Shown here: positions 6,168-10,209 of the stretch, piece by piece | Layout: each line of letters starts with the position of its first letter | Numbering within the stretch: position 1 is the stretch's first letter | Origin: Rhodocyclaceae bacterium | GTDB lineage: Bacteria > Pseudomonadota > Gammaproteobacteria > Burkholderiales > Rhodocyclaceae | DNA: 10,209 bases | Direction of reading: 5' to 3' | Assembly (NCBI GenBank): GCA_025361105.1 | Contig: JANYAW010000116.1 | Span: forward strand, 1-10,209 | Notes under the pieces: model-generated | Told to the model about the DNA's origin: nothing | What the model saw: only the letters and a program-made list of their open reading frames with translations | The model's database searches: none | Position numbers and translations under genes: made by a program

Positions 6168-7733
6168 TCACTCAGTGGCACTCGGATAGCCGGTAATTTT
6201 CCGGATGTCGTGATACAGCGGTTGCAGTCTTGCATACATTCGGCAATAGACTTTTTGATAGAGCTGCTCGTAAGTCGCCACGTGTTGCGGCTCCGGCGTG
6301 AACACGCGGCCAACGCGGGTCATGGCTTTCAAGGCGGTCGGAAAATCCGCATGCAAGCCACACCCCACTGCGCCCAATATCGCCGCGCCCAGTCCACTGG
6401 TTTCGTAAAGATGCGGACGCTCAGATGGCAAGTTAAAAATATTGGCCGTGATTTGCATGGCCGCATCGCTTTGCGAACCGCCACCGGAAACCCGAACGCG
6501 CGTGATCTTCGCGCCGCCGCGTTTTTCGATGCGCTCCTTGCCTTCGCGCAAGGCATAGGTCAGTCCTTCAATGATCGCGCGATACAAATGTGCACGCGTA
6601 TGCACATCACCAAAACCGATAATCGCCCCCTTCGCTTCGGGGCCAGGAATGCGCACGCCGGGGTTCCAAAACGGTTGCAGCATCAAGCCCATTGCGCCCG
6701 GTGGCACGGCACTGACCAATTCATCAAACAGACTCTCGGCGGGAACACCAAGCTGTTCGGCACGGGCTTGTTCATGCTGACCGAACTGTTCCTTGAACCA
6801 ATTCACCATCCAAAAACCACGGGTGATTTGCACTTCGGTGTTGTAGTGGCCGGGAATCGCCGCTTGATACGGTGGAATAAAACGTGTCGCTTCGAGGTAT
6901 TTTGCTGTGGTGGTGTTGATGGTTGCCGCCGTGCCAAACGAGAGGCAGGCAATCTCCGGAGTCAGGCAGCCGGCGCCGATGACTTCGCAGGCTTTGTCGG
7001 CGGCACCGGCGATGACGGGTAGTCCTTCGGGGATGCCGGTGTCATGCGCCGCTGTTGCGCTGACCACACCGATTTGGGTGCCTGCTGGCACAAGCTCGGG
7101 CAGCATTGATGGCCTAATCGGCAAGCTCAACCATTTCCAATCGCTCGCCGCCGCCCATTTGGCATTCTTGAAATCGAAGGGCAAATAACCGACTTGACTC
7201 GCCACTGAATCAATAAATTTTCCGGTGAAGCGGTGATTCAAATAACCTGAGAGCAGCAGGTATTTTTCAGTGCGTGCCCAAATTTCCGGTTGATGCTGCG
7301 CGATCCAATTCGCCTCGGCTTCGGCATGAAAATACTTGATGCTGTCAGTCATGCCGATGAGTGAAAAAATGCCATTCCAGTACCACGGCAATTTTGATTT
7401 TGTCGTCGCGCGACGTTGATCCAGCCAAATAATCGCGGGCCGTAGCGGTTTGCCATCGGCATCGAGATTGATGACAGTGGCGCGTTGCGTGGTGATGGTT
7501 AGCGCGCGTACGGCTGATTTTGGAACGACGGTTTTTGCCCACAGTTGTTGGCAAGCACTAGACAGCGCGCGCCAAAATTCTTCGGGGTCGTTCTCCACCC
7601 AGCCCGCGTGTGGTGATTGATAGGTGCTCATGATCACTTGCGTTTTGTCGACCAAATTTCCATCGGTATCGAACAGCAGGGCGCGCACGCTTTGCGTGCC
7701 GTTATCGATGGCGAGCAGATAATCCTTGGTCAT
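6168..7733 (-). CDS. FGGY family carbohydrate kinase (YgcE-like)
   Basis: This encodes a 521-residue FGGY kinase that would phosphorylate a sugar or polyol with ATP. Domain I opens with the phosphate-binding DNGTQS (10-15) and includes GWVENDPEEFW (44-54), as in glycerol kinase. GAADK (243-247) carries the catalytic base Asp246. SFGTAA (265-270) begins the second ATPase half, and SGGGSQSDAAMQITANIFN (416-434) is the C-terminal FGGY signature. It differs from GlpK where glycerol is bound: the GlpK segment TNQRE reads TTQRA here (81-85), so the Arg is kept but the Glu is Ala, and the following segments diverge. It looks closer to the uncharacterised YgcE-like branch. Its ATG overlaps the glpD stop as ATGA, a sign of translational coupling. 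The physiological substrate is unknown; its neighbours suggest a glycerol-like compound or another polyol. Confidence 0.9.
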   Translation of the reverse strand: MTKDYLLAIDNGTQSVRALLFDTDGNLVDKTQVIMSTYQSPHAGWVENDPEEFWRALSSACQQLWAKTVVPKSAVRALTITTQRATVINLDADGKPLRPAIIWLDQRRATTKSKLPWYWNGIFSLIGMTDSIKYFHAEAEANWIAQHQPEIWARTEKYLLLSGYLNHRFTGKFIDSVASQVGYLPFDFKNAKWAAASDWKWLSLPIRPSMLPELVPAGTQIGVVSATAAHDTGIPEGLPVIAGAADKACEVIGAGCLTPEIACLSFGTAATINTTTAKYLEATRFIPPYQAAIPGHYNTEVQITRGFWMVNWFKEQFGQHEQARAEQLGVPAESLFDELVSAVPPGAMGLMLQPFWNPGVRIPGPEAKGAIIGFGDVHTRAHLYRAIIEGLTYALREGKERIEKRGGAKITRVRVSGGGSQSDAAMQITANIFNLPSERPHLYETSGLGAAILGAVGCGLHADFPTALKAMTRVGRVFTPEPQHVATYEQLYQKVYCRMYARLQPLYHDIRKITGYPSATE

Positions 7734-9301
7734 TGAGGCACTCCATAATGTGTCGCAATGATAGAGGTGTAGCGCACCAACTCCTCATCCCATTTGTTGT
7801 CTGTCCAACGCAACAAAGGCTGACAAATTTGTCGAATGCCATCGGCATAATCCAGGCCGCCACGCGGCAACAAAATTCCCAATCGTGTGCGACGCAAGAG
7901 CAAGTCGTCGAGATGCACAACGGACTCGCGTTGTGCGGCGATTGCTAACTCCAGCCACAGCGTAGTCGTCCCGGGCACCGTGTCAAAATTCTCAGCAGCA
8001 TGTGGCACGGAAAATTCCGCTGCACGCGCACCGTAACGCGCCGCAAGGCGATGACACACTGCGGCTGGCCAGCGCGGATTCAATGCCACCGCAGGCGCGA
8101 ACAGCCGCTCGTCAGCTATCGCAAAAGCTTTGCCCACATGCGGTGCAGCCAAGCGCAGCGCGTCCTGTGCCATCAATCGGAACGTCGTCAGCTTGCCGCC
8201 GGTCAGTGTCACCATGCCGGATTCATCGAGCACCACATGGTCACGCCCCGCGCTCGAGGGATCGTCTTTACCATCATCAATGACCGGTCGCACACCGGCA
8301 TAGGTTGCAACAACGTCGCTTATAGCAATTGCAAGCGACGGAAATTGATCTGCTACGGCGGCGAGTAAATATGCGACTTCATCTTTGGTAATGCATGCCT
8401 CGATTTGGAGATCACCGGTGTGATCCAGATCAGTCGTGCCGACGATGGTCACACCTTCCCAGGGATAAAAAAACACCGGACGACCATCGACAGGATGAAT
8501 CACGCTAATCGCTTGCGCGACCGGTAAGCGCCAAAATGGAATCACCAAGTGTGAACCACGCAGCGGGCGAATCATTGGTTTGCCAGCGAGCGCGCCACGC
8601 AAATTGTCGGCCCACGCGCCAGTCGCGTTAATCACGCAGCGCGCCTTGATGGCGTGGGTTTGCGCATTGTGGTCGCCGGTTTCCACGTCGACGACGTTCA
8701 AACCACCAACGCGATTTTCATTGAATATCGGTGATGCAGCAGCGACGTAGTTCAGTGCCAAGCCGCCTTCCGCTTGCGCCTCGGCAAGCACGCGCATGAC
8801 CAGACGTGCGTCGTCTGTTTTCGCGTCAATGTAAGTGATGGCTCCGACCAAATTGAGCGGTGCGATGCCGGGCGCCAACATGCGCGTTGCCTGCACATCG
8901 TGGTAAGCGCTTTTGTGCCGCCCCCTGGCCATGTGGTCATAAATTTTCAGCCCCAACATAAACATATGCCGCCCGGGTTTGCGACCGGTGCAATTGGCGA
9001 AAAGAAAGCTTTGTGCTTCGACCAGCTCCGGCGCTTCGTCCATCAAGCGGTCGCGCTCTTGCACCGAATGCAGCGTGAGTTTGAATTGCCCTTCCTTGAG
9101 ATAGCGCAGCCCACCGTGAACTAGTTTGGACGAGCGACTCGACGTGCCCCAGGCAAAATCGCGTTGCTCGATCAGCGCCGCGCGCCAACCGCGCCGCGTC
9201 GCTTCGCGCAACACGCCCGCGCCGCTGATGCCACCACCCACGATCAGCACATCCCATTCCTCACCAACAAGTCGGGCGATTTGTTCGCTACGGGTTTGCA
9301 T
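7730..9301 (-). CDS. glpD: FAD-dependent glycerol-3-phosphate dehydrogenase (GlpD/GlpA family)
   Basis: This is a 523-residue flavoprotein that oxidises sn-glycerol-3-phosphate to dihydroxyacetone phosphate and passes electrons to the quinone pool at the inner membrane. The dinucleotide-binding fold is VGGGISGAG (21-29), followed by the family signature SSKLVHGGLRYL (57-68). INATGAWAD (224-232), GTTD (288-291), GVRP with Arg338, and GGKLTTFR (368-375) are the expected flavin and substrate-site motifs. A C-terminal DAO_C-type domain runs from about 400 to 520. Length fits GlpD (about 500 in E. coli) or GlpA. ATG 9301 is the natural start, although no Shine-Dalgarno is obvious. It lies downstream of the FAD-linked oxidase, separated by a REP-like doublet, and overlaps the kinase by four bases. 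Substrate variants within this family are possible, given the non-GlpK kinase beside it. Confidence 0.9.
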   Translation of the reverse strand: MQTRSEQIARLVGEEWDVLIVGGGISGAGVLREATRRGWRAALIEQRDFAWGTSSRSSKLVHGGLRYLKEGQFKLTLHSVQERDRLMDEAPELVEAQSFLFANCTGRKPGRHMFMLGLKIYDHMARGRHKSAYHDVQATRMLAPGIAPLNLVGAITYIDAKTDDARLVMRVLAEAQAEGGLALNYVAAASPIFNENRVGGLNVVDVETGDHNAQTHAIKARCVINATGAWADNLRGALAGKPMIRPLRGSHLVIPFWRLPVAQAISVIHPVDGRPVFFYPWEGVTIVGTTDLDHTGDLQIEACITKDEVAYLLAAVADQFPSLAIAISDVVATYAGVRPVIDDGKDDPSSAGRDHVVLDESGMVTLTGGKLTTFRLMAQDALRLAAPHVGKAFAIADERLFAPAVALNPRWPAAVCHRLAARYGARAAEFSVPHAAENFDTVPGTTTLWLELAIAAQRESVVHLDDLLLRRTRLGILLPRGGLDYADGIRQICQPLLRWTDNKWDEELVRYTSIIATHYGVPQ

Positions 9302-9337
9302 GGTTTGGTGTGGTCATGAACTTTGGCACCGTCGCAC

Positions 9338-9424
9338 CGTCATTCCCGCGTAGGCGGGAATCCAGTAGTTCACGACAAGGTGAGTTGGGTTCAATTCTGG
9401 ATTCCCGCCTTCGCGGGAATGACG
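9338..9424. repeat. REP-like inverted doublet (ATTCCCGC...GCGGGAAT)
   Basis: Two 28-bp arms, 9338-9365 and 9397-9424, are inverted copies of each other at 27 of 28 positions. Each arm is itself a hairpin: ATTCCCGC, four bases, GCGGGAAT (9342-9361 and 9401-9420). A 31-bp spacer separates them. The motif is a widespread dispersed repeat in beta- and gammaproteobacteria and resembles the Neisseria dRS3 core. It fills the 128-bp gap between the FAD-linked oxidase stop and the glpD start, and on the minus-strand mRNA it could fold into one long or two short hairpins. Confidence 0.88.
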
Positions 9425-9429
9425 ACGGG

Positions 9430-10209
9430 TCAACTTGCCCACGTTTCATTCGCCGGTGAATCGAGCAGTAATTTCCCCGGATTCATGATCCGTTGCGGAT
9501 CGAATTGGCGACACAGCGCAGTCAATGCAGCCATCCCCAGCGCGCCTTTTTCCAGCGGCATGTTGGCGGCGTGATCCCGACCAACGCCGTGCTGGTGACT
9601 GACCGTGCCACCATGCGCGGCAATCGCTGCCGAAACGGCAGCCTTGTAGTTTTGCCAACGCTCAAAATTCGGTGCGAACCCACCCGCCGCGGTGGCCCAG
9701 ACAAAGGTTGAATAAATGCTGCTGCCCTGCGGATAAAGATGCGAAAGGTGCGTGAAAGCGTGACATTTTTCGCCATAGGCAGCGAAGGTTTCGCGCGCTG
9801 CATTCTCCATCGCTTGCATGCAGTTTTTCACTTGCGGCCAATCCACCGCCGTCTCTATCGTGTCGGCGGAATAGCCGTTTTCCCACAATGCATTTCGTTG
9901 ATAAGGGCCCTTGAAACGATTCTCGGCCCACTTCGCGCCCATGCCAGTGCCGCAATACACCGCACCGTGTTTCGCCAACACGCGGCGGGCAGTTTTCAGC
10001 GCATGCGCTGTCGTGCGTTTGTCGCCTGTCGTGCCCAGCGTCAGCCAGCATTTGCCCTCGCCACAACCACGCCAGCGCAAATATTTTTCCAGTAGCGCAA
10101 TTTGTTTCGGGTGCCCGGCCATCGCCAGGTTGGTATAAGTCTCCACCGCATTTGATACGCGCAACATCGACAGCGGCAATTTCATTTGTACCAGTTGCCG
10201 CACAGCGGC
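9430..10209 (-). CDS. FAD-linked oxidase, C-terminal part (alkyl-DHAP synthase / YgcU-like), 5' end outside window
   Basis: The reading frame is open to the right edge, so only the last 259 residues are present; the N-terminal FAD-binding (PCMH-type) domain lies outside. The visible part matches the FAD-oxidase C-terminal domain of the alkyldihydroxyacetonephosphate synthase/YgcU group. Supporting motifs are the HLSHLYPQGSSIYSTF segment, the histidine loop SHQHGVGRDH (coded by 9571-9600) and the terminal DPQRIMNPGKLL. In alkyl-DHAP synthase this loop is usually HHH; here the middle residue is Gln. These enzymes use FAD to oxidise a hydroxy acid or alcohol, or in AGPS to exchange acyl for alkyl on DHAP. 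In bacteria they are often found with an FGGY kinase and a GlpD-like dehydrogenase, as here. The exact reaction is unknown. The gene is likely the upstream member of the glpD-kinase operon. Confidence 0.85.
   Translation of the reverse strand, partial: AAVRQLVQMKLPLSMLRVSNAVETYTNLAMAGHPKQIALLEKYLRWRGCGEGKCWLTLGTTGDKRTTAHALKTARRVLAKHGAVYCGTGMGAKWAENRFKGPYQRNALWENGYSADTIETAVDWPQVKNCMQAMENAARETFAAYGEKCHAFTHLSHLYPQGSSIYSTFVWATAAGGFAPNFERWQNYKAAVSAAIAAHGGTVSHQHGVGRDHAANMPLEKGALGMAALTALCRQFDPQRIMNPGKLLLDSPANETWAS

Noticed and set aside
6125..6313. Longer N-terminus for the phosphoribosyltransferase (start at 6313)
   Set aside because: It would overlap the end of the kinase gene by about 145 bp and add a low-complexity, unconserved extension; the family starts at ATG 6124.
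6114..7022. 302-codon open frame on + opposite the FGGY kinase
   Set aside because: It lies antisense to a gene with clear family motifs, its translation is rich in Arg/His/Cys with no recognisable domain, and it looks like a mirror-frame artefact of codon bias.
9338..9424. CRISPR repeats
   Set aside because: There are only two copies, they are inverted relative to each other, and each is internally palindromic, which fits REP-like elements and not a direct-repeat array.

Overview
The window looks like chromosomal DNA of a Gram-negative proteobacterium, most likely a betaproteobacterium. The evidence is UbiD-type ubiquinone synthesis, Sec signal peptides, a glycine-zipper envelope protein, REP-like repeats built on ATTCCCGC...GCGGGAAT, and moderate-to-high GC with tight operons. 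The class assignment is an inference from these impressions, not from a search. There is no phage, IS transposase, CRISPR array, rRNA or tRNA.

Left part (1-5598, all genes on +): a G/C-rich repeat lies at the left edge. It is followed by two exported hydrolases 3 bp apart: a DUF885 zinc-peptidase-like protein and a PAF-acetylhydrolase/dienelactone-hydrolase-like alpha/beta hydrolase. Next come a small periplasmic or outer-membrane glycine-zipper protein with a good ribosome binding site and a clear intrinsic terminator. ubiD (ubiquinone decarboxylase) follows, with a GNAT acetyltransferase coupled to it through an ATGA overlap.

Right part (5636-10209, all genes on -, read right to left): an FAD-linked oxidase of the alkyl-DHAP synthase/YgcU type (its start lies beyond the right edge), a REP-like inverted doublet, glpD-type FAD glycerol-3-phosphate dehydrogenase, an FGGY carbohydrate kinase overlapping glpD by ATGA, and a purine-type phosphoribosyltransferase. 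The kinase resembles YgcE more than GlpK and lacks the Arg-Glu pair GlpK uses to bind glycerol. Oxidase, dehydrogenase and kinase look like one catabolic unit for a polyol-like or glycerol-phosphate-like substrate that cannot be named from sequence.

The two halves converge at about 5.6-6.2 kb. There the phosphoribosyltransferase gene sits almost exactly between two copies of a 29-bp inverted repeat (28/29 identical). These copies lie just after the stop codons of the GNAT gene on one side and the kinase gene on the other. This cassette-like arrangement is the most unusual structure in the window.
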